DNA from: Flavobacteriaceae bacterium
GTDB taxonomy: Bacteria > Bacteroidota > Bacteroidia > Flavobacteriales > Flavobacteriaceae
Assembly: GCA_947456955.1 (NCBI GenBank)
Contig: CANGTQ010000004.1
Span: 93,496-157,495, forward strand
Direction: 5' to 3'
Length of the DNA: 64,000 bases
Shown here: one piece after another, positions 24,334 to 33,715 of the stretch
How positions within the stretch are numbered: the stretch's first letter is position 1
How the letters are laid out: the number at the start of each line of letters is the position of its first letter
Program-made: the position numbers and the translations under genes
Notes under the pieces: model-generated
What the model was told of the DNA's origin: nothing
Databases searched by the model: none
What the model saw: the letters and a program-made list of their open reading frames with translations, nothing else

Positions 24334-26457
24334 ATGACCAACATACAATTCATTCAAAGCCAAGTAAACACGGTTCCAAAAAACATTGAAGCAACTCTAA
24401 AATTACTTTCTGAAGACTGCACCATTCCTTTTATTTCGCGTTACCGAAAAGACCAAACTGGGAATTTGGATGAAGTTGTTATTGAAACCATCGCTAAACT
24501 TTCCAAACAGTATGATGAAATCGTAAAACGAAAAGAATCGATTCTAAAAGCAATCGACGAACAAGGACAACTTACGCCAGAATTAGCGAAAAAAATCAAT
24601 GAAAATTTCGATTTACAGGAAATAGAAGATTTGTATTTGCCTTATAAAAAGAAGAAAAAAACCAGAGCCGATATTGCCAGAGAAAACGGTTTAGAACCTT
24701 TGGCGAAAATAATATTCTCACAAGGAAAAGACGACATCGATTTTATTTCCACACAATATATCAACGACAAAGTAAAAAACGAAGACGAAGCTTTGCAAGG
24801 CGCAAGAGATATTATTGCCGAATGGATTAATGAGAACATTTTTATCCGAAAAAATCTTCGTCGACTATTTCAACGAAAAGCAATAGTGGAAACCAAAGTT
24901 GTAAAGAAAAAAGAAAACGAAGATGATGCACAGAAATTCAAACAATATTTCGATTGGGCAGAACCTATTTCAAAAATACCTTCACATCGTTTATTGGCAA
25001 TGTTGCGCGCAGAAACAGAAGGCTTTGTAAAACTAAATATTGATATCGAAAACCAAGAAGCTATTGATTTCATCGAAAACGAAATCATCAAAGCCAACAA
25101 TGATACTACCGAACATATCGAATTAGCCATAAAAGACAGTTATAAACGATTACTCGAACCGGCAATTTCAAACGAAACATTGCAAGATGCCAAAGCAAAA
25201 GCCGATATCAAAGCGATTGATGTTTTCGCAGGGAATTTGAGTCAGCTTTTATTGGCACCGCCTTTGGGCGAAAAACGTATTTTGGCTATTGACCCAGGAT
25301 TTAGAAGCGGTTGTAAAATTGTTTGTCTGGATGAAAAAGGCGATTTGTTATACAATGAAACCATTTATCCACATCAACCACAAAACGAAAGCGCTATGGC
25401 TATGAAGAAAATCCGGTCAATGGTAAATGCCTATAACATCGAAGCTATTTCTATCGGAAACGGAACGGCTAGTCGCGAAACTGAATTTTTTATAAAGAAA
25501 ATAGCATTTGATAAGCCAATCCAGGTTTTTGTGGTTTCAGAAGCTGGCGCATCGGTTTATTCGGCAAGTAAAATTGGGCGCGAAGAATTTCCTAGTTTTG
25601 ATGTAACTGTTCGAGGTTCGGTTTCTATCGGAAGACGATTATCTGATCCTTTGGCCGAGTTGGTTAAAATTGATCCAAAATCAATAGGAGTTGGTCAATA
25701 TCAACATGATGTTGACCAAACAAAACTTAAAGAAGAACTCGATACCGTTGTGGTGCGTTGTGTGAATTCGGTAGGTATCAATATCAATACGGCAAGTAAA
25801 TCTTTACTAAGTTATGTTTCGGGAATTGGTGAAAAAATGGCCGAAAACATTGTGGCGTATCGTTCCGAAAACGGACCATTTGAAAACCGTAAAGAACTCA
25901 AAAAAGTACCACGATTGGGCGATAAAGCGTATCAACAGGCAGCAGCATTTATCAGAATTAAAGACGGAAAAAATCCGTTAGATAACTCAGCAGTACATCC
26001 CGAAGCGTATCCAATAGTTGAAAAAATGGCGGCAGCTTTGGGTTTAAAAACCAATGAGTTGATTGCCAACAAAGAAAAGATAGCCCAAATAAAATTAGAA
26101 AATTTCATTACTCCTGAAATAGGAATTCTGGGAATAAAAGATATTGTAAAAGAACTTGAAAAACCGGGACTCGACCCAAGAAAAGCGGCAAAAGTTTTCG
26201 AATTCGACCCAACAGTTACCACGATAAAAAACGTTAGAACAGGAATGATTTTACCGGGAATTGTCAATAACATTACGGCATTCGGCTGTTTTGTTGATAT
26301 AGGAATTAAGGAAAGCGGATTGGTTCACATTTCCCAACTCAAAGCCGGTTTTGTTTCGGATGTGAATGAAGTGGTAAAGCTTCACCAACACGTTCAAGTG
26401 AAAGTTGTAGAGGTTGACGAAGAACGAAAGCGAATTCAGTTGACGATGATTCTATAA
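24334..26457 (+). CDS. tex: Tex-family RNA-binding transcription accessory protein
   Basis: This 707-residue protein has the Tex layout: N-terminal helical domain with ISRYRKDQTGNLDE, a YqgF/RNase H-like domain beginning ILAIDPGFRSGCK (about 320), helix-hairpin-helix repeats (NINTASKSLLSYVSGIGEKM near 485) and a C-terminal S1 domain (about 635-705). Tex binds nucleic acid and affects transcription and stress tolerance in other bacteria. The start is taken as the ATG at 24334 rather than an in-frame TTG at 24310. It is preceded by a CTTTGCG word repeat. Confidence 0.95.
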   Translation: MTNIQFIQSQVNTVPKNIEATLKLLSEDCTIPFISRYRKDQTGNLDEVVIETIAKLSKQYDEIVKRKESILKAIDEQGQLTPELAKKINENFDLQEIEDLYLPYKKKKKTRADIARENGLEPLAKIIFSQGKDDIDFISTQYINDKVKNEDEALQGARDIIAEWINENIFIRKNLRRLFQRKAIVETKVVKKKENEDDAQKFKQYFDWAEPISKIPSHRLLAMLRAETEGFVKLNIDIENQEAIDFIENEIIKANNDTTEHIELAIKDSYKRLLEPAISNETLQDAKAKADIKAIDVFAGNLSQLLLAPPLGEKRILAIDPGFRSGCKIVCLDEKGDLLYNETIYPHQPQNESAMAMKKIRSMVNAYNIEAISIGNGTASRETEFFIKKIAFDKPIQVFVVSEAGASVYSASKIGREEFPSFDVTVRGSVSIGRRLSDPLAELVKIDPKSIGVGQYQHDVDQTKLKEELDTVVVRCVNSVGININTASKSLLSYVSGIGEKMAENIVAYRSENGPFENRKELKKVPRLGDKAYQQAAAFIRIKDGKNPLDNSAVHPEAYPIVEKMAAALGLKTNELIANKEKIAQIKLENFITPEIGILGIKDIVKELEKPGLDPRKAAKVFEFDPTVTTIKNVRTGMILPGIVNNITAFGCFVDIGIKESGLVHISQLKAGFVSDVNEVVKLHQHVQVKVVEVDEERKRIQLTMIL

Positions 26458-26491
26458 AAACAAATCCCAAACGCGATAAATAATTTTGGAT

Positions 26492-27871
26492 TTACTTTTT
26501 CAAAATCCAAGAGCTCATTTTATCTAAAACTTGTGGAGCAATGGTTTGTTCAATTTGAGCATATTCCTCAATAGAACCTGTTTTTGCTTCTTGAAAAAGA
26601 TGATTCAGATTAGGAAATTCCAAAGTTTCAAAATGTTTGTTTTTGGCTTTTTCCAGTGAAGCTTTAATACCCGCCAGATTTTCTTTTGGAATTACTTGTA
26701 AATCTTTTGAGCCATTAATTGCCAATATGGGTATTTTCAGTTTGTTCCAGTAAACATCTGGATTAATTTTCATGAAATAAGAAAACCAGGGAAGGCTTAT
26801 TTTTTTACTTTCTTCTTCGGCTATCTTTTCTATTTCATCTGTTGAAGGTTGTTGTTCTTTTGGTAATGTTTGCATTTGTGCAATAACTATTTTTTTGACT
26901 TCACCGTTTAAATCATTTCCGTTATAATTCTTAACAAAACTATAGATTTTGCGGTTGGCGGCTTCGTTCGATTTTAATTCTTCGTCCGTTGCTCCTGAAG
27001 CTTTTGCAATTGCATTAGACTGAAGTAGTAAAAGTTCATCAGTTGGAATACCGGGACCTGCCATTGAGACGATGAATTTTACTTTTGTATTTTGTGAAGC
27101 CACCATTGGAGCAATGATTCCGCCCTCACTATGACCAATTAAGCCAATATTGCCATACCCTTTTTGAGCTAAAAATTCAACTGCAGCATTGGTATCGCCA
27201 GCAAAATTTTCAGTTGTCATTGTCAAACTTGCACCATTTGAATCGCCAGTGCCCCTGTCATCAACACGTAAAACACCAATTCCTTTTTTAGCAAAATCAT
27301 CTGCAATTACCCAAAATTCTTTGTGTCCAAAGATTTCAGAATTACGATTTTGTTGTCCTGAGCCAGATATTAAAACCACAACAGGAAAATCCTTTTTGTT
27401 AGATGGGGCAGTTAAGGTTCCGGCCAAAGTATTTTTATCTTTAGGGTTGGCAAAGGTCACATCTTCTATGTTATAGTTAAATGGTGGCTGAGGTGTTTGA
27501 GGACGTTTTAAAATAGATTCTCCTTCTTTTTTTCGTGAAAGGATTAATGGCATAGACGCGCCGCCTTGAGAAAAAGTTCCATTTATTGTTTCGTGTTCAA
27601 ATTTTCCTTTATAGCTGATTCCAAATTTTTTTGCGTCAATACGCAATTCATTGTCAATAAATGAAGTGTTATCTGTTGGTAAATCTTTTGCGCCCTGCAT
27701 TGGACTGTCCATGGTAGTAATCAAATCAGCACCATTTTGTTTGATAGTAAAGACCAGAGGAAGCTTTGTTCCTGAAACTGCTAACTCTCCGGCCCAGGAA
27801 CCAATAATTTCTTGGCTAAATAAGTTTGAAAAACAGAAAAAAAAGGCAATGTTAAGGAAAGTTCTTTTCAT
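26492..27871 (-). CDS. Secreted alpha/beta hydrolase (serine hydrolase)
   Basis: This 459-residue protein has a signal peptide (MKRTFLNIAFFFCFSNLFSQ), an N-terminal beta-rich domain (about 20-130) and an alpha/beta hydrolase domain. The nucleophile elbow is GHSEGG, the oxyanion region VVLISGSGQQNRN, and a late LNHLFQ supplies the catalytic His. It resembles the S9/YqjL-type serine hydrolases of Bacteroidetes that act on esters or peptides; substrate is unknown. The ATG at 27871 gives the signal peptide; the frame extends to 27919 but without a better start. A terminator separates it from tatA. Confidence 0.85.
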   Translation of the reverse strand: MKRTFLNIAFFFCFSNLFSQEIIGSWAGELAVSGTKLPLVFTIKQNGADLITTMDSPMQGAKDLPTDNTSFIDNELRIDAKKFGISYKGKFEHETINGTFSQGGASMPLILSRKKEGESILKRPQTPQPPFNYNIEDVTFANPKDKNTLAGTLTAPSNKKDFPVVVLISGSGQQNRNSEIFGHKEFWVIADDFAKKGIGVLRVDDRGTGDSNGASLTMTTENFAGDTNAAVEFLAQKGYGNIGLIGHSEGGIIAPMVASQNTKVKFIVSMAGPGIPTDELLLLQSNAIAKASGATDEELKSNEAANRKIYSFVKNYNGNDLNGEVKKIVIAQMQTLPKEQQPSTDEIEKIAEEESKKISLPWFSYFMKINPDVYWNKLKIPILAINGSKDLQVIPKENLAGIKASLEKAKNKHFETLEFPNLNHLFQEAKTGSIEEYAQIEQTIAPQVLDKMSSWILKK

Positions 27872-27903
27872 GATATTTAAAGCAATATAAAAGAGTTTAT
27901 AAA

Positions 27904-27937
27904 AAAACCCAAACACCATAACTGGGATTTGGGTTTT
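27904..27937 (-). terminator. Terminator after tatA
   Basis: AAAACCCAAA (27904-27913) pairs with TTTGGGTTTT (27928-27937). Read on the minus strand, the stem is followed by a T-run. Confidence 0.85.
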
Positions 27938-27955
27938 GTATTTTAGTAAAGAAAA

Positions 27956-28135
27956 TTATTTTTTCTCTTCTTCTTTTTTAGAATTTGCTGGTTGCTCTTC
28001 TCCTTTTGATGCTTTCTTGAATTCATTTATTCCCGAGCCCAATCCTTTCATTAATTCAGGAATTTTTTTACCTCCAAATAACAATAAAACGATTACCAAT
28101 ATAATGATAATTTCAGTTGCGCCAATTCTTCCCAT
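27956..28135 (-). CDS. tatA: Sec-independent translocase protein TatA/E
   Basis: This 59-residue protein has the TatA/E layout: one N-terminal membrane helix ([21 protein letters not shown]), the Phe-Gly hinge, an amphipathic helix ([16 protein letters not shown]) and a charged Glu/Lys tail. TatA forms the pore of twin-arginine export. The ATG is at 28135 and the stop at 27956-27958. No tatC is adjacent. It lies divergent from the M23 peptidase gene and has its own terminator. Confidence 0.9.
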   Translation of the reverse strand: MGRIGATEIIIILVIVLLLFGGKKIPELMKGLGSGINEFKKASKGEEQPANSKKEEEKK

Positions 28136-28279
28136 GATGTATAAATTTATGCTTCCGCAGATTTTATTTTAATAAAACTTTGACAAATGTAAAAAGAAAA
28201 TAACATTCTTTTGAATTTCACTATAATAAATATACGTTAAACATCGTTTACAGTAAAAACGCAAAGCCAACTTATTTTC

Positions 28280-28287
28280 TATATTTG
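28280..28287 (+). promoter_or_regulatory. -7 promoter box for the M23 peptidase gene
   Basis: TATATTTG fits TAnnTTTG and ends 18 bases before the ATG. No TTG is at the -33 distance. Confidence 0.45.
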
Positions 28288-28305
28288 TAAATCATTCAAA
28301 CAACC

Positions 28306-29175
28306 ATGTCCGAAAAACGGCTCAAACGAAAAATAATTAAGAAAAAACTATTCGCCAAAAACCGTTTGGTTATTTTGAATGAAGACACTTTTGAAGAAAT
28401 TTTTTCACTTCGGTTAACCCTGATGAATGTTTTTGTGGTAGCCACAATTGGAGCATTTTTAATTATTTTCGTCACCACTTATATCATTGCTTTTACACCG
28501 TTACGCGAATACATTCCAGGATATGCATCAACACAATTAAAGAAAGATGCAACCGAGTTGGCACTGAAATCAGATTCGCTAAACCAGGCGTTGAAAAAAA
28601 ACGAAGCCTACATCGAATCAATTAAAAAGGTTTTAACAGGCGATTTAGAATATGCTAAATTCAATAAAGATTCCATTTTAGCATCGGTTTCGGAGCCTAT
28701 TTCAGAAGAAGAGTTAAAACCTACAAAATCCGATTTAAAGTTTAGAGAAGCCGTTGACAGAGAAGACAAATACAATCTGTTTGAAAAGGCAAAACCAAAA
28801 GTTAGTACTGTTTTATTTCCTCCAGTGAAAGGAATAATAACCGAAAAATTCAATCCGAAAGACAAACATTATGCTGTGGATATCGCTTTAGCAAAAAACA
28901 CTCCGATAAAATCTATTTTAAGCGGAAGAGTTATCTTCGCCGATTGGACACCAAATACTGGAAATGTGGTAATCATAAGACACAATAGCGGATTTATATC
29001 AATTTATAAACACGCGGCTTCAGTAACTGTTTCTCAAGGCGATATAGTCAGAACAGGAGAAGTTATTGCTTTGGCTGGTTCAACCGGACAAGAATCTACC
29101 GGAGTACATTTACATTTTGAATTATGGAAAGATGGTTATCCAATCGACCCTAGTATTTTTATTGAATTTGAATAA
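28306..29175 (+). CDS. M23-family (LytM) cell-wall peptidase, membrane-anchored
   Basis: This 289-residue protein has an N-terminal basic region, one membrane helix (about 42-63), a coiled-coil linker (about 75-115) and a LytM/M23 domain. All zinc ligands are present: HYAVD (His188, Asp192) and HLHFE (His268, His270). Such enzymes cut peptidoglycan cross-links or act in division and envelope remodelling. It is followed 2 bases later by the SdpI-like gene and then GH3, suggesting an operon. Confidence 0.9.
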   Translation: MSEKRLKRKIIKKKLFAKNRLVILNEDTFEEIFSLRLTLMNVFVVATIGAFLIIFVTTYIIAFTPLREYIPGYASTQLKKDATELALKSDSLNQALKKNEAYIESIKKVLTGDLEYAKFNKDSILASVSEPISEEELKPTKSDLKFREAVDREDKYNLFEKAKPKVSTVLFPPVKGIITEKFNPKDKHYAVDIALAKNTPIKSILSGRVIFADWTPNTGNVVIIRHNSGFISIYKHAASVTVSQGDIVRTGEVIALAGSTGQESTGVHLHFELWKDGYPIDPSIFIEFE

Positions 29176-29177
29176 CT

Positions 29178-29546
29178 ATGACAGAATTTTTAAATTATTT
29201 GGCAGATAGGATTGGCATTGTTGCTTTACTAACTGGGATTATTTTTATGTTCGCAGGGTTAATGATGATGAAATACCCGCCCAAAAAAATCAATGATCTT
29301 TATGGTTACCGAATGCCTTCGGTAATGAAAAGCCAAGAACGTTGGGACTTTGCACAGAAATTTTCAGCTGTCAAATCATTCCAATTAGGAGTTTTGCTTT
29401 TCGGGGTTTCCTTTCTCAACCCATTGATTGGTATCAACCAATTACAGTCATGTAATATTGGAATAGGCGTTATGATTTTAGGCTGTGCTTATATGGTTTT
29501 TGTTACTGAAAAAGCCATAAAAAAGAATTTTCCAAACAAAGAATAG
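29178..29546 (+). CDS. SdpI-like membrane protein
   Basis: This 122-residue protein has three hydrophobic helices and the conserved YGYRMPSVMKSQERWDFA segment between the first and second helices, as in the SdpI/PF13630 family. In Bacillus SdpI gives immunity to a secreted toxin; in Bacteroidetes the role is unknown. Start is 2 bases after the M23 stop, and the GH3 gene starts one base after its stop, so all three are probably one transcript. Confidence 0.85.
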   Translation: MTEFLNYLADRIGIVALLTGIIFMFAGLMMMKYPPKKINDLYGYRMPSVMKSQERWDFAQKFSAVKSFQLGVLLFGVSFLNPLIGINQLQSCNIGIGVMILGCAYMVFVTEKAIKKNFPNKE

Positions 29547-29547
29547 T

Positions 29548-31089
29548 ATGTCTATAAAATCAATAGCCGCCAAACTATTTGCACAAATTATTCACAACAA
29601 AACTCAAAAATGGGTTCAAAATCCTATTCAGACACAACAGAAAGTTTTTCAAAATCTTATCGCTTCCGCAGATTTTACTCAGTTTGGGAAAGACCATAAT
29701 TTTGCCGAAATAAAATCTTTTGAAGACTTTGCAAAACAAGTTCCCATTCGTGATTATGAAGAATTGCGACCTTATGTTGACCGAGTTGTAAAAGGTGAAG
29801 AAGATATTCTTTGGAAAGGTAAACCTATTTATTTTGCTAAAACTTCAGGCACCACATCAGGCGCTAAATATATTCCGTTAACCAAAGAATCAATGCCATT
29901 TCATATCGAAGCGGCAAGAAATGCTATTCTAAATTACATTCATGAAACCGGAAAAACAGCTTTTGTTGATGGCAAAATGATTTTCCTTCAAGGAAGTCCA
30001 ATTTTGGAAGAAAAAAACGGAATAAAACTTGGAAGACTTTCCGGAATTGTGGCGCATTTTGTTCCTAACTATTTGCAGAAAAACCGAATGCCAAGCTGGG
30101 AGACCAATTGCATCGAAGATTGGGAAACCAAAGTTGACGCAATAGTTGAAGAAACGTTCAACGAAAACATGACGGTGATTTCGGGAATTCCGTCTTGGGT
30201 TCAGATGTACTTTGAGAAATTGGAACAAAAAGGGAACACCCGAGCCGCAGGCGAACTGGGCGAAGCCAAGTCAGTTGGAGAAATTTTTAAGAACTTCAAC
30301 CTGTTTATTTATGGCGGTGTCAATTATGAACCGTATCGAGCTAAATTCGAAAATCTAATCGGAAGAAAAGTAGATTCAATTGAATTGTTTCCCGCTTCGG
30401 AAGGATTTTTTGCCTATCAGGATTCGCAGGCAGACAAAGGAATGTTGCTGCTTTTGAACTCTGGAATTTTCTATGAATTTGTAAAATCAGAAGAATTTTT
30501 TACTGATCCCGAAGGGTCGGGACCAAAGCGTTATACAATTGGCGAAGTCGAATTGCATATCAATTATGTTTTGATTATTTCTACTAATGCCGGACTTTGG
30601 GCATACAATATTGGCGATACCGTTCAGTTTACGAGCTTGAAACCCTATCGTGTTATTGTTTCGGGCCGAATCAAACATTATATTTCTGCTTTTGGTGAGC
30701 ATGTTATTGGCAAAGAAGTCGAATGCGCTTTGAAAGAAGCGATGGAAAATTCCAACATTCGTATAAACGAGTTTACTGTGGCGCCTCAAATTGCTCCAAC
30801 TTCAGGATTACCTTATCACGAATGGTTTATCGAGTTTGATTCCGAAGCTTCGGGAGAACCCGAAAATCTTTCAGCATTTGCTTTGAAAATCGATAACGAA
30901 ATGCGTAAACAAAATACCTATTACGACGATTTAATTGTTGGGAAAGTTTTGAAAACATTGGTTATTTCTAAAGTTTCAAAAAATGGTTTCCAGGATTATA
31001 TGAAGTCTATAGGTAAATTGGGCGGGCAAAACAAAATTCCGAGATTGAGTAACGACAGAAAAATTGCAGATTTGTTAAAGAGAGAATAG
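29548..31089 (+). CDS. GH3-family adenylate-forming enzyme
   Basis: This 513-residue protein belongs to the GH3 family, whose plant members join amino acids to indoleacetic or jasmonic acid through acyl-adenylates. The ATP-binding motif TSGTTSGAK is at 99-107, and the later YGGVNYEP, FPASEGFFAYQD and GRIKHYISAFGEHVIG segments match the family. The bacterial substrate is unknown; a plant-hormone role is not implied. It is tightly linked to the M23 and SdpI-like genes. Confidence 0.88.
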   Translation: MSIKSIAAKLFAQIIHNKTQKWVQNPIQTQQKVFQNLIASADFTQFGKDHNFAEIKSFEDFAKQVPIRDYEELRPYVDRVVKGEEDILWKGKPIYFAKTSGTTSGAKYIPLTKESMPFHIEAARNAILNYIHETGKTAFVDGKMIFLQGSPILEEKNGIKLGRLSGIVAHFVPNYLQKNRMPSWETNCIEDWETKVDAIVEETFNENMTVISGIPSWVQMYFEKLEQKGNTRAAGELGEAKSVGEIFKNFNLFIYGGVNYEPYRAKFENLIGRKVDSIELFPASEGFFAYQDSQADKGMLLLLNSGIFYEFVKSEEFFTDPEGSGPKRYTIGEVELHINYVLIISTNAGLWAYNIGDTVQFTSLKPYRVIVSGRIKHYISAFGEHVIGKEVECALKEAMENSNIRINEFTVAPQIAPTSGLPYHEWFIEFDSEASGEPENLSAFALKIDNEMRKQNTYYDDLIVGKVLKTLVISKVSKNGFQDYMKSIGKLGGQNKIPRLSNDRKIADLLKRE

Positions 31090-31096
31090 AGAATAG

Positions 31097-31972
31097 ATGA
31101 AAGAAAATAGACTGTTAGTATTATTGCTTTTAATTTCTGTTACTGTTATAGCACAGGTCAAAGGCATCGTTGTGGATGAATTCAGCAAACCTATTTCATA
31201 TGTAAACATCTGGGTTGAAAATGAAAACAACAGCACAACTTCAGAAGAAAATGGCGAATTCACGATTAATTGTGAACCCAATAAAAACCTTATTTTTTCT
31301 GCTTTGGGATACGAAAAGAAAACAGTAATAGCAGCAGAATCGGAGAAAGTAATTTTAAAAATAAACGCATTTGAATTGAGCGAAGTTGTCATCGCAAAAC
31401 GATTTGAAACCAGGAAAATCGAAATTGGAAAAGTAAAAATCGAAAGTTACCAGGCATTCGAAAACGGCCCACGAATTGATGCAAAATTTTTCCCATACGA
31501 CCCAAAATACAAAAAGACCAAATACATAAAGCAAGTCGCGATAATCACCGATAGCCAATTGGAAAGCAGTAGTTTTAAAATCCATTTTTACGCTGTTAAT
31601 CCAGATGGTTCACCGGGCGAAGAACTACTGAAGAAAGACTATTTGGTTTCGGTAAAGAAAGGAGTCAAGAAGGGCTATTTCAATGTTGTGGATTTCAATT
31701 TAAGATTGCCAAAGAACGGAATCTTCGTAGGTTTTGAAAAGTTGATAATCGAAAAAAACAAATTGGAAAAGGAAGTTGTCGATTCGAATACCAAAGCAAC
31801 TGCAATTCAGAAAATGTATTTCCCTTATGTACTTTACAATTATGTTGAAAGGGATTTTATCTACACCTTTTCAGGAGGAAAATGGAACAAACAAACCAAA
31901 CAGGACATTGCCAATCCCTCAGATAAAATGAGGGTGTACGAACCGGCAATAAACCTAATTCTGAACAACTAA
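31097..31972 (+). CDS. Secreted protein with carboxypeptidase-regulatory-like domain
   Basis: This 291-residue protein has a signal peptide (MKENRLLVLLLLISVTVIAQ) and a CarboxypepD_reg-like beta-sandwich (about 22-95: VKGIVVDEFSKPISYVNIWVEN), as found at the start of many Bacteroidetes outer-membrane proteins. The rest is a beta-rich domain without a TonB plug or barrel. It is probably periplasmic or surface exposed; function unknown. Its start is 7 bases after the GH3 stop. Confidence 0.75.
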   Translation: MKENRLLVLLLLISVTVIAQVKGIVVDEFSKPISYVNIWVENENNSTTSEENGEFTINCEPNKNLIFSALGYEKKTVIAAESEKVILKINAFELSEVVIAKRFETRKIEIGKVKIESYQAFENGPRIDAKFFPYDPKYKKTKYIKQVAIITDSQLESSSFKIHFYAVNPDGSPGEELLKKDYLVSVKKGVKKGYFNVVDFNLRLPKNGIFVGFEKLIIEKNKLEKEVVDSNTKATAIQKMYFPYVLYNYVERDFIYTFSGGKWNKQTKQDIANPSDKMRVYEPAINLILNN

Positions 31973-31984
31973 AAACAAAAACCC

Positions 31985-31992
31985 TATATTTG
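31985..31992 (+). promoter_or_regulatory. -7 promoter box for the nucleoside-phosphorylase-like gene
   Basis: TATATTTG fits TAnnTTTG, 21 bases before the ATG at 32014. It suggests the gene also has its own promoter. Confidence 0.45.
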
Positions 31993-32013
31993 CAGGTTAG
32001 AAAAAAGAATTTA

Positions 32014-33708
32014 ATGAAGGAAATGAAAAACATTTCGCGCTCAAGGGCTCAAGAATCGTCGGCAGCTATTGAACGATTGTACATTACCATGAGACATTTA
32101 TTTAACAGAGGTTTCTATAAACCAATGGGTGTTTCGGGCGAAACTTTAAGAGAAGCCTTGCTTTCTCTACGACCAGAAATTTACGGAAGTATTGCAGAAG
32201 AAAAAGTAGAACTAAGCGGTTTGCTTTATGTAATAGAAAGACTTCCAGTAGGCATTGAAGAGTGCCGTTTTATCAATTTAACTTCAGACGAAGGGTATTC
32301 AAAATCACATTTTCAGGCCATTGTTCCGCCAAAAAGGAGAAGAAACTGCTATCGAATTGATAAGGAACAAATGAATGTTGAAATTACACGTGGGCGTTCA
32401 GACATCTATGATATTTTGACGCATTTAACTTTTATTTTTATAGAATCTCATAAGATAAAAAACAGAGTATTATTAGACGACGTTGAGGTTGAGGTAACAC
32501 GAGATTGGGAAAAATTAGGCGAAACAGTTTTACAAAACAAGAAGCTTACTTTAGTAGAAAAAGAAATTGCAATATCTCACGCAGCTAATGTTTTGGGTAG
32601 GAGTTTTTCGGAAGTGTTAGACATTTACGAAGATTTTGCCACCAAAGAAAAACCAGATCGCTTTTTGCATGTTATTTATTGGTTAGGAAAATTAGCCATT
32701 GAAGAAGTTGTCGAAAACAACAAAAGAACGATCACTTTTAGTCCAATTTTGAGAGAAAGATTAGGCCACCATATCCATGGAGAAATTTGGGCAAACAACA
32801 TTAAAGAAGTTTTGAAAGCCAATAATCTTCTCGAAAGACCGATTCATGTGATTAGTGCCAATATGCACAGTGTGATGAATTCCATTTTTGCGACTAATGT
32901 TTTAAAAACCAAATTCAAGGATAAATCAGATTTCTTTATTTATGAAGAATTGAGTAAATTCGGCGCAAATGATCTTCGGAACAAAGTAGAAGATATTGCA
33001 TTAAAGCAAGGAATGATTTCACTTCCGGATGATGCTTCCGGAACCAACATTGATGTTCAGCTATTTGATACAGCCAAAATAGATTGGGCAAAAACCAGTT
33101 TTCCAAAAGCAAAAGTTGGTAACGAAAGTCCGGTATTAATTGTAATGGATTATGCTTTCGGCGAACAGGCATTTGAAACTATTGATGAATTATTAAAACC
33201 ATACAAAGAAGGCAAAAACATAACTTTCATGAATGTAGCATCCGTTTCGATAATGGGTAAAGCAGGAATTTTGGAAGGAGGAAAAGGCGACATTATGATT
33301 CCTTCTGCCCATATCAATGAAGGAACAGCCGATAATTATCCTTTTGAAAATGAATTGACTGCTGAAATGTTTGAAGGAAACGGAATCCCAGTTTTTTCAG
33401 GACCAATGGTTACGGTTTTGGGAACATCACTTCAAAATAAGGATTTGTTGAAGTTTTTCCACGAGTCAACCTGGGAAGTTATCGGACTTGAAATGGAAGG
33501 CGCTTATTATCAGAAAGCGATTCAATCAGCATCAAAAATCAGAAAAAGCATTCCACAAGATGTGAAAGTAAGATATGCCTATTATGCTTCGGATAATCCT
33601 TTGGAAACTGGAAGCACTTTAGCATCAGGAGGCTTAGGAACATCAGGCGTGAAGCCAACTTATTTAATTACAATCAAAATATTAGAACAAATTTTTAACG
33701 TAAAATAA
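32014..33708 (+). CDS. Nucleoside-phosphorylase-like protein (DUF6909/AMP-nucleosidase-like)
   Basis: This 564-residue protein begins MKEMKNISRSRAQESSAAIE. Its N-terminal helical half is not a family I can name with certainty; I recall it as DUF6909. Its C-terminal half has purine-nucleoside-phosphorylase-like features, notably EVIGLEMEGAYYQKA, in which the Met-Glu pair would contact ribose in the superfamily, and GPMVTVLGTS. A nucleosidase acting on AMP or a related nucleotide is plausible, but the reaction is inferred. Start is the ATG at 32014 rather than the in-frame TTG at 31990. Confidence 0.65.
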   Translation: MKEMKNISRSRAQESSAAIERLYITMRHLFNRGFYKPMGVSGETLREALLSLRPEIYGSIAEEKVELSGLLYVIERLPVGIEECRFINLTSDEGYSKSHFQAIVPPKRRRNCYRIDKEQMNVEITRGRSDIYDILTHLTFIFIESHKIKNRVLLDDVEVEVTRDWEKLGETVLQNKKLTLVEKEIAISHAANVLGRSFSEVLDIYEDFATKEKPDRFLHVIYWLGKLAIEEVVENNKRTITFSPILRERLGHHIHGEIWANNIKEVLKANNLLERPIHVISANMHSVMNSIFATNVLKTKFKDKSDFFIYEELSKFGANDLRNKVEDIALKQGMISLPDDASGTNIDVQLFDTAKIDWAKTSFPKAKVGNESPVLIVMDYAFGEQAFETIDELLKPYKEGKNITFMNVASVSIMGKAGILEGGKGDIMIPSAHINEGTADNYPFENELTAEMFEGNGIPVFSGPMVTVLGTSLQNKDLLKFFHESTWEVIGLEMEGAYYQKAIQSASKIRKSIPQDVKVRYAYYASDNPLETGSTLASGGLGTSGVKPTYLITIKILEQIFNVK

Positions 33709-33715
33709 ATTTTTT

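Noticed and set aside
32014..33708. Firm annotation as AMP nucleosidase (amn)
   Set aside because: Only the C-terminal half shows nucleoside-phosphorylase features; the reaction is not supported well enough for a gene symbol.
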